Shown in pieces: positions 11,398-22,142 of a DNA stretch of 64,000 nucleotides. The translations under genes were made by a program, and so were the position numbers. The number at the start of each line of letters is the position of its first letter. Position 1 is the first letter of the stretch. A model generated the notes under the pieces. It ran no database searches, was not told the DNA's origin, and was given only the letters and a program-made list of their open reading frames with translations. The DNA is from Siphonodentalium dalli (Eukaryota; Mollusca; Scaphopoda; Gadilida; Siphonodentaliidae), in assembly GCA_032622095.1 (NCBI GenBank), contig CP136061.1, forward strand, positions 86,214,324-86,278,323, in the 5' to 3' direction.

Positions 11398-11835
11398 TGG
11401 AATCCTATTAGGGCCAGTTCCTAATGGCGCTTTCGGCGCGCGCCGAAAGCGACAAAAAGTGCGCCATTAGTAACGCGCCGAAAGCGCCGAAAGCGACAAA
11501 ATATGCGCCGTTACGGAGCACTATTTGTCGCTTTCGGTGCTTTCGGTGCTTTCGGCGCGCGCGCCGAAAGCGACAAAATGTGCGATATTAGCGCATCTTT
11601 CGGCGCGTTACTAATGGCGCACTTTTTGTCGCTTTCGGCGCGCGCCGAAAGCGCCATTAGGCATACTATTAGGTCCACTCCGTAATGGCGCGCGCCGGAA
11701 GCGACAAAAAGTGCGCCATTAGGGTATGTTTCGGCGCACATTTTGTCGCTTTCGGCGCGTTACTAATGGCGCACTTTTTGTCGCTTTCGGCGCGCGCCGA
11801 AAGCGCCATTAGGAAGTGGCCCTAATAGGATTCCA
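11398..11835. mobile_element. GC-rich palindromic MITE (family F)
   Basis: 438 bp with terminal inverted repeats starting TGGAATCCTATTAGGGCC and flanked by TA on both sides. The interior is built from repeated inverted modules of GCGCTTTCGGCGCGCGCCGAAAGC and GACAAAAAGTGCGCCATTAG. The 20-bp perfect palindrome CTTTCGGCGCGCGCCGAAAG recurs. The GC content is strikingly higher than the surrounding DNA. ORFs on both strands are low-complexity by-products. Confidence 0.85.
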
Positions 11836-11984
11836 TAGGCAGGGTCTACTTTGTTTATACTTTGAATGGTCTTTATTCAAAAAAAGGGAAGTTGTCACAA
11901 AATACCATAGCCTGTAATTATATAAGCCTTGTCACTGAGTCGAGACTATCAATCCAGACCCGTTCTATTGTTTTAGTGATACAG

Positions 11985-12151
11985 GTCAAAGTTCTGGAGG
12001 TGCATTCCATATATGGAATTCATAAACATTCAGAACTTAACAGAAGCTCCATATATGACAAATATTAGAAATTATTTTTATTAAGAGTAATTTATGGAGC
12101 TTCTGAATGTTCATGCATTCCATATATGGAATGCTACTCTAGAACTTTGAC
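11985..12151. mobile_element. Short foldback element (family G)
   Basis: A 167-bp inverted repeat. The left arm starts GTCAAAGTTCTGGAGGTGCA and contains ATTCCATATATGGAAT; the right arm is its inverse. The left arm carries a 7-bp extra segment (CTTAACA) relative to the right. The loop is AT-rich. Confidence 0.7.
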
Positions 12152-13236
12152 ATTGTACGTAGCACTAAACGGAACGGGGCTGGGTGGATCCAATATGGCA
12201 GCGAATCAGTGCCAAGGCTTATTGTATATGTCAATATACATTGGAAAATATATCATGCCATACGGGGAACGAAATCAGCCTTATAAGAATTCACGAATTA
12301 CAGAGTAACCATTCTTTCCGATGAGTGGGGGTAAACAGGAAGGGCAACAGATATTATACATATCGTGTGTTTATTCTTTATATATTCTGAAAGTTTAATC
12401 CCCGCCTGATATCTGCAAATATTTTTTATTCCTGCATGGACACGGTGAAATTCTCTCACAGGAAATGGGTTTCTCGCTGCATGGTTCCTCTGCATATGGC
12501 TGTGACACTTTCCCACTTTTAAGCTTTCGTTTAAGATGTGTGCGCACTTCTAAATCGAATTGATGATCCTTGAAATGGAGTAAATTATATTGTATGTATA
12601 TTAATTGTAGCTATGGAATCATTTTTACGAAGAATGTCATGACTTTGTGACAATCGACTAGAACTTCAGTTGATTCGCCAAACATACATTATCATGGAAC
12701 ATTATAATTTGGGACCAAAATACCTTAATGCGGAGTTTATATTTACATTAAGACACACATCCTTGTGGTGTATGGAGTTGTTTGTTATGCATATCTAATC
12801 GAGCGTCACCGGTCATTTTTCATGAAATATATCTACCTATAGCTACCACGCATTCCCCTGTAGATTATCTCAATGTCGGGGTCAAATATTACTTTTTATG
12901 AGGCAATTATATAATTTTGTTTTCTGCTTTTTCAACTATTTCAATTTCGAACCTATTCCAATACTAACGTAGCAGTCGTCAAACAAATATTATGGGTTGT
13001 AGGATTTTCGGAAACATGTTACACTGGTATCCACCCCAATGAATATGGAAGAAAGTGGATTTTTCGTGTTCTCGAAATTAATTGACATTATTAGGCAAGT
13101 GACATCACGTCATTTATATTAGACAGGCGGGAATAGCTACTGCATGTGGTGTAGAATTCTGATAAGACACGACATCCATGTACATACCTTATAATAGCCG
13201 GATCGCAGATACATCTAGCACATCTGCTATGTCTTG
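12152..13236. other. Intergenic stretch
   Basis: No gene recognised; short ORFs on both strands without family features. Confidence 0.4.
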
Positions 13237-13973
13237 AGAACTGGATGAATATGACAGCTTTCGATTATGGCCATTTGTATTAGTATATCACGATTTTCCC
13301 CAACACCACCATGTCTAAATATAATCATCTACACCATCATCGTGTATTTCATCTCCACCATCATTACTAATTGTTATTCGCAGTAACCAGGCAACATTCT
13401 GCACCGTCATAAACATTCATCTGCACCGCCAAAAATGGTTGTTTGTATTGATGTAAATTCAACCGATTTTGGAGGTGACCATGCGAAGTAACTCACTCCT
13501 GTGTATCTGGAACAATCAAATATTATTTCCGTTTTATGCCCATTAACAACATCCTGACCAAATAATACGGTAAAATAACAATTTAATTCCACCTCAAATT
13601 TTAGCAAGAACTGGATGAATATGACAGCTTTCGATTATGGCCATTTGTATTAGTATATCACGATTTTCCCCAACACCACCATGTCTAAATATAATCTACA
13701 CCATCATCGTGTATTTCATCTCCACCATCATTACTAATTGTTATTCGCAGTAACCAGGCAACATTCTGCACCGTCATAAACATTCATCTGCACCGCCAAA
13801 AATGGTTGTTTGTATTGATGTAAATTCAACCGATTTTGAAGGTGACCATGCGAAGTAACTTACTCCTGTGTATCTAGAACAATCAAATATACATTCCGTT
13901 TCATGCCCATTAACAACATCCTGACCAAATAATACGGTAAAATAACAATTTAATTCCACCTCAAATTTTAGCA
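13237..13973. repeat. 370-bp tandem duplication, two copies
   Basis: AGAACTGGATGAATATGACA starts at 13237 and again at 13607. The copies are about 97% alike by eye, with one short deletion (ATC) and a few substitutions. A minus-strand ORF of 66-78 codons is open in both copies (it reads ...FGQDVVNGH...). Its differences include amino-acid changes and I recognise no family, so coding is doubtful. Confidence 0.85.
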
Positions 13974-14598
13974 ATTTCACGAATGTTGGATTCGAACCTG
14001 TTTCTAACATTAACAGTGAAGAAAAACGTCAATTATTTTGCATCCCCCAAACAGCCAATTTATAACCAGTAAAGTTGCGGAAATGTGCGGTTACTATACT
14101 GTCCGAAATATACCACTAATACCACGATTTACAACCCACGTACTCATCAAAACATACATCCTCCGCCATATTGGATCATCTACATCGTTTTCTCCATCGT
14201 TTTCTCCACCGATCTTGCACCACTGTGATTATGGGCGTATGAAAGTGTAAGTGGCCAAACAACATACTGTATAATTTCGGGAAACAAAATAGTACCAATT
14301 ATGTTGTTCGGCATCTTAGAATTGTATACGCCCCTAAATGCAAAAACAATGACGACAATTGCTAATAATCACGCTCAGAAAGATTAATTTTAACATAATA
14401 GAAAGATTGATCTCAAACCTGTCTGTTTTAAAAAATAACACTTTCCGTTAGTCGAGTATCCAGTTCGATCGATTTGATGATTCTGGCCGATTTTGCCTTA
14501 GAAAAAAGACGCGAAAAACGAAGTTCAATTTAAGGCCGCTCAAGTCAAGATCGACATGAGCGTAAACACATTTGAAATAAAAGGCCGTCCGGCCACAG
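13974..14598. other. Intergenic stretch
   Basis: Contains ACATACTGTATAATTT at 14263, matching the centre of the family-D hairpin at 6210, perhaps a remnant. Otherwise nothing recognised. Confidence 0.35.
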
Positions 14599-15487
14599 TG
14601 TCCCCCGAAAAAGTGGCTTCATTGGGGGCATCAGCTTTTCTGAAATAAAAAGGACCCTAAATCCGATACTAAATTTCAGAACAATCTAACGAGTGTCCCC
14701 TGAAATGGTACACGGCAAACTATATAAGAAATCATCGGAAAAAAGTTCATATCATATTTTCATATAAGAAATCAATATTCCATATTTGAGAGCAACCAGA
14801 CAAAAATGGGTGGATCGTACCCATATTAGAACTTGATCTGTTTTCGAGCTGATAAACTCATATACCAAATTTGATTCAGATATGATCACACAAACTAAAG
14901 TTATCATCCGGAAACCAGAAATTGACAGGATTCTAAGTCATAAAAGGGCCATAACTCTCACAAAATGGGTAGAGCAAACCCATATTCGAACCTGACCTGG
15001 CCTGATAAACTATCATACAAAATTTGATTCAGATATGATCACACAAACTAAAGTTATCATCCAGAAACCAGAAATTGACAGGATTCTAAGTCGAAAAAGG
15101 GCTATAACTCTAGCAAAAATGAGCCGATTGTACCCATATTCGAACTTGACCTGTACTGTATGATTTCACGCTGATAAACGCACATTCCAAATTTAGTTTA
15201 GATATGATCACACAAACTGAAGCTATCATCCAGAAACCAGAAATTTACAAGATTCTAAGTAAAAAAAAAAGAGCCATAACTCTCGCAAAAATGTGCGGAG
15301 CAAACCCATATTCGAACTTTACCTGTATTTTGGTCTGATAAACTCACCTATGAAATTTGCTTTTGATCTAAAAACCGAAACTAAAGTTATCATCCGGAAA
15401 CCATTTCCGATGGCACGCACGCGCGAACGGACGGACGGGCACCGGTTATTTTAATAGTTCCCCGAAATTATTTTTTTCGGGGGACAA
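14599..15487. mobile_element. Non-autonomous element with GTCCCCCGAAAA ends and internal tandem units
   Basis: The left end reads GTGTCCCCCGAAAAAG and the right end, inverted, TTTTTTTCGGGGGACA. Inside are about four degenerate units of 160-170 bp, each with a block like GATATGATCACACAAACTAA, then AGTTATCATCCGGAAACCAG and AGGGCCATAACTCT. A GGACGGACGG run lies near the right end (15427-15440). The architecture resembles the elements at 6948 and 48427: tandem units plus a GGAC run inside inverted ends. Confidence 0.65.
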
Positions 15488-16058
15488 CTAATGCAGAGGA
15501 ACAACCAACATTTATATCATTAAAAATCACTTTCCGAATTGGAACCTACAAATAAGACATTATATATGAATTTGACGTGTATCCACCCGATGCATTGACA
15601 TTCTGCAATTATGTCGTGAATTTGAAATCGCGCCTTTGAAAATTGAATTTGAAGTTTTCTGATTAGCAATAGGCTGTTAGCCATTTACATGTAACTATTG
15701 CAATTGAAGCTAGTTAGGAAAACGGCCATGTTATTTTGGCAACAAGTTTGAGATATATTATTGTTTGGCATCTTTTATAATCAAAACATGCAACAAATCG
15801 ATTAGTTTTAACTGTGAAAGAACACTTTCAAATCACGAATAAGGGATCGGTAACCAAGGACACACCATAAACACTCCAGGTAAATTCGCACCGGGGACAA
15901 TAAGCACCCGCAATTTTTTACCCTTCCGGAATTCATATGTCAGTTACTGGGCCACTTACATCTTTATGCAGAAACAAGCAATAAGTAACAAAAGCGTTGC
16001 CAAGACTTGTCCAACCAGAATTAAAGATAATGAGAGAAACAAGAGGTGTAGTTATATA
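15488..16058. other. Intergenic stretch
   Basis: Nothing recognised. Confidence 0.4.
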
Positions 16059-16523
16059 ATATGTGACCCGCCATATCAAATCCAGTCGTAAGTCGGGATT
16101 TTTTTTACCCTGTGCCAATGCATTCTCTTATATATGCGAATTGACCATAGGTCGCCTCGCATATATAAGAGAATGCATTGGCCTAACAATTTTTTACAAT
16201 TTTAATAAATTGTTTTTGTATTCTTTAACAATTTTATAATTTCACCCATACAGAGCCCCAGACAAACATGAGCAGACGACACTCTTATATATGCTTCTAT
16301 ATATGTGTGGCGCTCCCTGCAGGGTAATGTGTGTTTTTTATTTTATGTCCTAAAAATTGTAAGAAACATTTATTTAAAAAAAATTATAAAAATTGTTAGG
16401 CCAATGCATTCTCTTATATATGCGAGGCGACCTATGGTCGACTCGCATATATAAGAGAATGCATTGGCACAGGGTAAAAAAAATCCCGACTTACGACTGG
16501 ATTTGATATGGCTGGTCACATAT
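16059..16523. mobile_element. Long-arm palindromic MITE with nested inverted repeats
   Basis: A 465-bp element. The outer arms are about 135 bp and nearly perfect, from ATATGTGACCCGCCATATCA on the left. Each arm itself contains a hairpin: CCAATGCATTCTCTTATATA, then a short spacer, then its inverse. The element therefore folds at two levels. The centre (16200-16385) is AT-rich and carries another ACTCTTATATATGC motif. Confidence 0.85.
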
Positions 16524-17199
16524 AGTAAATCAGCCCTGTCCTCTAAATGATGAAAACATCACTGCTGTTACGGTAGCGGTATGTCAATTATTTTGACGCT
16601 TGTGTGCACACTGTGTGGCTGCGACAGCCAGAAAATTTGACTTATTTCTCCTTTGAAAGTATCATAATAGCGCGTGACAATGTAATCGTTATATCTATGT
16701 ACGAATGAGATGTTTTCTCTGTCAATATATTTACATGCTTGACTGTATCTTGATGATGCCACATGTATATCATTTATTTGAGCACACATTATACGGAGTG
16801 ACATATTCTTGATCGCGGAGAGTGTCTTTGTCGGTCACATTTATTGATCTTTTGATATGGGTGAGTATAGTGATTTGACAATAATTGGGTTATGCATGTA
16901 TATGCATGTCGCTATGACTATTCCTGTGTGAATGACGCGAGTGTATCAAATATATATATTTAGATAGTCTGTATATACATGTAGTAACGGGCACATCCAC
17001 TCAGACTTGATCTTTATCTTTTTATTCAATGATTTTCTTCTTCTATTTTTGTTATTATTTTCAATGATCTCATATCAACAACGTTGCAATATTCACAGTA
17101 CTGACGAGTAGGGAAGACACCCAATCGCACCCAAAGGTTTCATAACATGATAAGTTGTGGGGGGATGTGCCTTCAACGAATAGATTAATATTACATATA
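16524..17199. other. Intergenic stretch
   Basis: Nothing recognised; short ORFs only. Confidence 0.4.
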
Positions 17200-17318
17200 C
17201 TATTATATAATTATGTACCTGTTAAATGTGCTTTTGTCATGTATTTGTATTTAAATTTGTATGTCTCAGACACCACATTTATTTGTTTATTGAGATTAAA
17301 GAATTGAATTGAATTGGT
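17200..17318 (+). repeat. LINE-type 3' tail with TTGAA microsatellite
   Basis: A T-rich stretch with TGTATTTGTATTTAAATTTG, then TTTATTTGTTTATTGAG and AAAGAATTGAATTGAATTGG. A short TTGAA/TGAAT repeat after such a stretch is typical of CR1-like LINE 3' ends. No coding part is attached, so it is a severely 5'-truncated copy if real. Confidence 0.45.
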
Positions 17319-17958
17319 TATGTGGGGGGACCTAATCTAAATATATAGATGACCAGCGAACAAACGAACATAAGTTTCTGTGAGACATTTTATAACTACT
17401 GATAACTTTTGCTCGGGTGTTTGTTCCATGTGGAAAAAACAACTTAATTTAGGACGACAGAACGCGTGACGCGTGACACGCCAATGTAAACGCGATTAAT
17501 TAAGAACAGTGGTTGATACTAAATGTATTATTATTTTTCAACTTTTTGACTGGATCTGAAACTGCCCTTATATTATTGTGCTCTGTCTTATTAGCTTTTG
17601 TCGGCTTCCGGCCGACCAGACATGGTGCCTCCTATCGTGGACTCAATTGTCGTTGATAATCTCCATTTAACTACATTGATTGATTGTTTATTTAACTCAA
17701 CGCCACAATTAAGTGGCGAAACAAAAAGGGGCCACATGCAGGCCTAACAAAACTCAATAATACACACTCTATATTTATATAGCTTTTAATTAACATTTTG
17801 TTTCTGAAACATGTCTGCAGTTTTGATAGTATACCGTGTAGCACTGTAAGTTAACCCAGTACACTACATGTAAATTATCGATCAATTAGTCGATGGCTGC
17901 GCAATAAAAACACAACCAGTTAATCTAGCTACTGCACACAGTCATCTAGTTCAAGCTG
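17319..17958. other. Intergenic stretch
   Basis: Contains TTGATTGATTGTTTATTTAA near 17675-17695 followed by AAGTGGC-type sequence, which may be another dispersed repeat. No gene recognised. Confidence 0.3.
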
Positions 17959-18354
17959 ATGCGATGTTGCATCGTATCTTTTATTGTGTATTTTATTGGG
18001 ATATTAAACGTATTTCTCAATTGCCAGTTGACCAATTACCGAAAAAGATTTAGTGTAACACACACGGGCTATGTAATATTTAGTGTAACACACACGGGCT
18101 ATGTAATATTTAGTGTAACACACACGGGCTATGTAATATTTAGTGTAACACACACGGGCTATGTAAGATTTAGTCTAACACACACGGGCTATGTAAGATT
18201 TAGTGTAACACACACGGGCTATGTAAGATTTAGTGTAACACACACGGGCTATGTAAGATTTAGTGTAACACACACAGGATATGTAAGATTTAGTGTAATA
18301 CACACGGGCTATGAAATATTTTTGTTTAATAACGATAAGGCTATATTAATCTGA
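17959..18354 (+). CDS. Hypothetical secreted decapeptide-repeat ORF over a 30-bp minisatellite
   Basis: 131 codons. Residues 1-22 (MRCCIVSFIVYFIGILNVFL plus NC) are hydrophobic and look like a signal peptide. A basic RKR follows at about residues 28-30, then nine copies of a 10-residue unit (FSVTHTGYVR or FSVTHTGYVI) and a short tail. The DNA under the repeats is a 30-bp minisatellite (18051-18320), so frame preservation is automatic. The signal-like N-terminus plus dibasic site resembles a peptide precursor, but an ORF formed by a minisatellite next to a chance hydrophobic stretch is equally possible. Confidence 0.3.
   Translation: MRCCIVSFIVYFIGILNVFLNCQLTNYRKRFSVTHTGYVIFSVTHTGYVIFSVTHTGYVIFSVTHTGYVRFSLTHTGYVRFSVTHTGYVRFSVTHTGYVRFSVTHTGYVRFSVIHTGYEIFLFNNDKAILI
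18051..18320. repeat. 30-bp minisatellite, 9 units
   Basis: Unit TTTAGTGTAACACACACGGG followed by CTATGTAATA or CTATGTAAGA. The first three units share the AATA variant; most later ones have AAGA. One unit has CACACAGGA, and another has GTAATA in place of GTAACA. Confidence 0.95.
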
Positions 18355-19618
18355 ATTTTTGACATCACCAATTTTTTAGATAATGCGGGAACGAAAAATC
18401 GTTGAGTGGAGTAGAAATATCGCACATTGCATAGGCGCTAACTAATGAATAATATTATTTGATTGACTTGTTAAATAACATCTAATAAATATTCATCTTA
18501 TTCACAACTTTAAGGAGTCCTTCTGGCACACGAGAATATTTATCGCCGTTTGATTTGCACCAAGTGAACTCGGGGCATATATAATTGATAGAACAGACCT
18601 CTATTATGATGATCGTGTCGTTATTTGTTTAAAATACGTATCAATTGACATATACACACCAGTTCCCCCATTAAAATATACATATATCGCCCATTTTAGG
18701 GGAACTCCGCGAATTCTGGGACTTCCGCATAGTGACCTCCGCAAATAGGGACCTACTGCAAAACGTCGCACACAATGTAATTTGTAAACAAATACGATTG
18801 ACATTCGTTTTAACGAGGTGAGCTTTAATTAAATGAAAGAAGCAATGCTACATAAACTATTTACCATGGACTCAGCCAGTGTGCCATATATATGTGTCAA
18901 CTAAGGTCGCTTTGCGTGGTAAAAGTGAAAAGTGAAAGTGGAAATTCGGAAAACCTATTGAAAATGAAAGTAGCCTTAATTTTGGGAATTCCGCGGCAGA
19001 TTGCAGTGAATCTATCTATTGAAAGTGAATGTACGATTCCTCGAATTCTATCAGATATCGCGACTCTGCTCGTTTTCGTGATCATAGGTTATATAGGGCC
19101 TATATGACCACGAGTAGAGTCGCGTTACATCCATCGGTACAGACACATTGTGTATACGATACAATTTTGACTTGATCACCGTACTATTTTGGCTTCAAAA
19201 TATTTAATTATACGACCGATGACCTTTGAGTTCATTTAACCTTGAGTACATTTAACCTGTGACCTTTCACTGTACCGCGCCTTGATAGTTAGTCAGCCGC
19301 TGTCATATCGATATCGATTCCCGCCCGTGTGGGGGGCTGGGAGCCATTACTTCTCGACTTTTCGGTAATTAGAAAATTAAAGATGGCGGTTACTCCAAGT
19401 CTCGATCCAACAGAACAGACATGCGCACTCCAATTAAAATTACCCATAATTCACTTCACTAGACCAGGGGCTCCCAATGGGTTGTACATTATTTTCAGGC
19501 TATCAGATTATTTATATTTTCAAGAACATATTATTACACCGGTGACTTTAAGTTTACAATTTCAGCCTGTCCTGACTATCGATACGATTGAGTCATATTT
19601 TCAAAAACATATTATACA
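18355..19618. other. Intergenic stretch
   Basis: Includes short inverted segments near 19040-19130, where TCGCGACTCTGCTCGT and ACGAGTAGAGTCGCG are complementary about 50 bp apart, forming a possible hairpin. AAAGATGGCGG at 19380 is a YY1-like site. No gene recognised. Confidence 0.35.
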
Positions 19619-19827
19619 ACAGCCCAGTGCTCTATATCGCAATATGGTCTCATCCACATGGTCGGTTCTAAAAATAGTAACATAAATGGGCCCGATTTAA
19701 TATTCGAAATAAAATCAATATTAATTGATAGAAGCTTTTCCGGACATAGGTCTTCAGTTCATATCTATTATTTTATACCCACGCAACTATTTAAAATTTG
19801 TTATTTAAAAAGATAATCCATCTTTAA
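19619..19827 (-). mobile_element. Family-A MITE, truncated half (copy A3)
   Basis: From CAGCCCAGTGCTCTATATCG to the end GATAATCCATCTTTAA this matches the outer half of family-A elements in inverted orientation. The other arm is missing. Its end TTAA is at 19824-19827. Confidence 0.8.
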
Positions 19828-21090
19828 AGTTATAGCAATTTCATGTTTAACATGTTTTGTTTCGTTAAATGCAGTCGTTTTGCACAATAGTCTCTGTATA
19901 GACAACAGACACATGTTCTAGGGACGTTGCTAGAAGTTTCCTCAAATTTCCGGCCAACTGCACCCCCACCCCCCATTGAACCAAACATCAATCTCACAGG
20001 TTCGCAGAATTCAATTTGCTCCCCTTGGAAATATCCAAACTGACAAACACTAAGATTGGAAAATTACCAACGTTTACTGGTTGAAAAAAATCAAACAATG
20101 AGAACAATGCCAACCTATATATGGTGTCAAATTAATGTCCAACTAATGTTGTGTCATGCATGAAATTTCCGACTGCTGGAATGTACCAAAGTTTAGTCTA
20201 GATATATTTATTTCAAATATATGTCAAATTTAGATAACACATGATATATAACACATACATTTGTTTATACATACAAAGGAATTGGGGGACAAGTACTGAC
20301 TTACTTAAGGGTACCCCCTCTCCCATATGTTATTAAACTGGAAAAAAAAATTAGTAATCGCAAAGCAACATGACTACCAAAAACAAGTTGAACATATATA
20401 CAGATCACTGGACACCCCCTCTCCCGAGTTAGTCATAAGTGTGTATATGTATTTATTTAAAATCGGGTTTGTTTGTTGCGTTTGTTGACTTGTACGTATC
20501 ATTATTTGAAACAGTTAGTCAAAATAATCCTGATTTTCCTCACGTATGAATGACTGCACAGCTTAACAAATTGTACCAAAGTTCGGGGTGGGGGTCGAGA
20601 CACCCAATCAACCCCTGTCGTCACGTCCCTGTTCAACTGACAAGTTTCGTGTGTTCTTCACATCTTCGGAATTTGATTCAGGAGGCCTAGAGCTGTCACG
20701 TTTAGATATGCTTGCCATCATCAATAAACACACTTTAACTTGAAAAAAGATGCGATTAAGTCGGATTGGCAGCAAATTATGTGCCGTGTATATACACATA
20801 GAAGAAAAGCATGACTTTCACAACAAACATGAACTTTATAGATATAAGATACAAATGATACTTGTGTCAAATACATGAGCCATGTTTGACGCTGGGAGAA
20901 CATTAAACATAGTTTCGGAGACCACGTGGATTTAAAAATCTGACCTAGAATCTGGAATTAGCCCCGCCCCCGTAATCAGCTTCGGATTCTCAATCCGGAT
21001 TTTAGCGAAATTACGACTCTGGCTGAGTTTGGTGGCCCTGAACTACTCAATTAATCACCGCCACTCGCCGATCTCCCGAACTTTCTCCTA
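19828..21090. other. Intergenic stretch
   Basis: Contains two similar ACCCCCTCTCCC segments (20315 and 20413). No gene recognised. Confidence 0.35.
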
Positions 21091-21557
21091 TTTATGGTTA
21101 TATAGCGTGACTGTCATTTGCAGAATAAGGTCCCCAGAGGGTGAATTTAGTGACGCTATCCCGCACAGCGGGCTAGTATCACCAAATTCACCCTCTGGAG
21201 ACCTCATGCTGCATGGAATCGTCTGCTATGGGAGACATAGTCTCAGATTGAAGTTCCCAAATGGTTAATATTGTGATGTACACCCATTGGGAACCTCGAT
21301 TATGCAACGTGTCGTTTGCCAATTTGGGGATATAGAGAATATTAACGAAAAAATAAATAGAATATATGTGAAAAAGTTTCTATAGAAATTTGATAATAAA
21401 GAAACGTTCAAGAGAAGATGAGGCCTAAGCAAAATTACGTCCCCAGACGGTGAATTTAGTGTTGCTAGCCCACTATGCGGAATAATGTCACTACATTAAC
21501 GGGATTCCCTCTGGGGACCTGATTATGTAAATGACAGGCACGCTATAATCAGGCTTG
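21091..21557. mobile_element. Family-C MITE (copy 2)
   Basis: The right end CGCTATAATCAGGCTTG matches copy 1 at 7708-8118; the left end is more decayed (TATAGCGTGACTGTCATTTG). Inside are the same inverted modules around GGTCCCCAGAGGGTGAATT. Flanks TTCTCCTA and TTCTCTAA could be a decayed 8-bp target duplication. Confidence 0.65.
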
Positions 21558-22026
21558 TTCTCTAAATGTGTTCAAATCATTAGTTTATGCCCGGACTATT
21601 TCTTTCGCTGGCGGAAAGGTACTGGGAAGTTTAAATTTTCACGACAAACGGATACGGTTGTGCCCCAAATATTTGGATATTTGAAATAAAATAAAATAAA
21701 TTGACCGACATGACTACAAGCACAGGATGGATTAAGTCTTATTTTTAGGCTCGCGCCGGTGCGAGACGCCTCACCAACCACAGCACGATCTATATGTATC
21801 AAAGATTTATTTTACAATTAATGCACAGTACTTTGTCTAAACAGTGTCTGTTTTCGGTACTGAAGACTAACACATATAACTAATGGGCATATGGTCACTT
21901 GTTGTACACTTTCTATTACCCGAACCGCTGGATTCCACGTCGGAAAAGCGCCAATCAGAATCAATTATTAGTGGCACCAAGATCACAGTGTCCAATCGAA
22001 ACGATTAACGTGGCGCCATGGGACGT
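21558..22026. other. Intergenic stretch
   Basis: Nothing recognised. Confidence 0.4.
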
Positions 22027-22125
22027 AAATGGAGGGGGAGACAGCAAGGGTCCTGAGAAATGGAGGGGGAGACCGCAAGCGTCCTGAGAAATGGAGGGGG
22101 AGACCGCAAGCGTCTTGGGAAATGA
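22027..22125. repeat. 31-bp tandem repeat, 3 units
   Basis: The unit begins AAATGGAGGGGGAGACCGCA; starts are at 22027, 22058 and 22089. It directly precedes the 45-bp array. Confidence 0.9.
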
Positions 22126-22142
22126 AAAGTTGGAATACGATA

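Noticed and set aside
13983-14003. GGTTCGAATCC (minus strand), a perfect Pol III B-box, suggesting a tRNA or SINE
   Set aside because: No T-stem pairing flanks it, no A-box lies at the proper distance, and no cloverleaf can be drawn.
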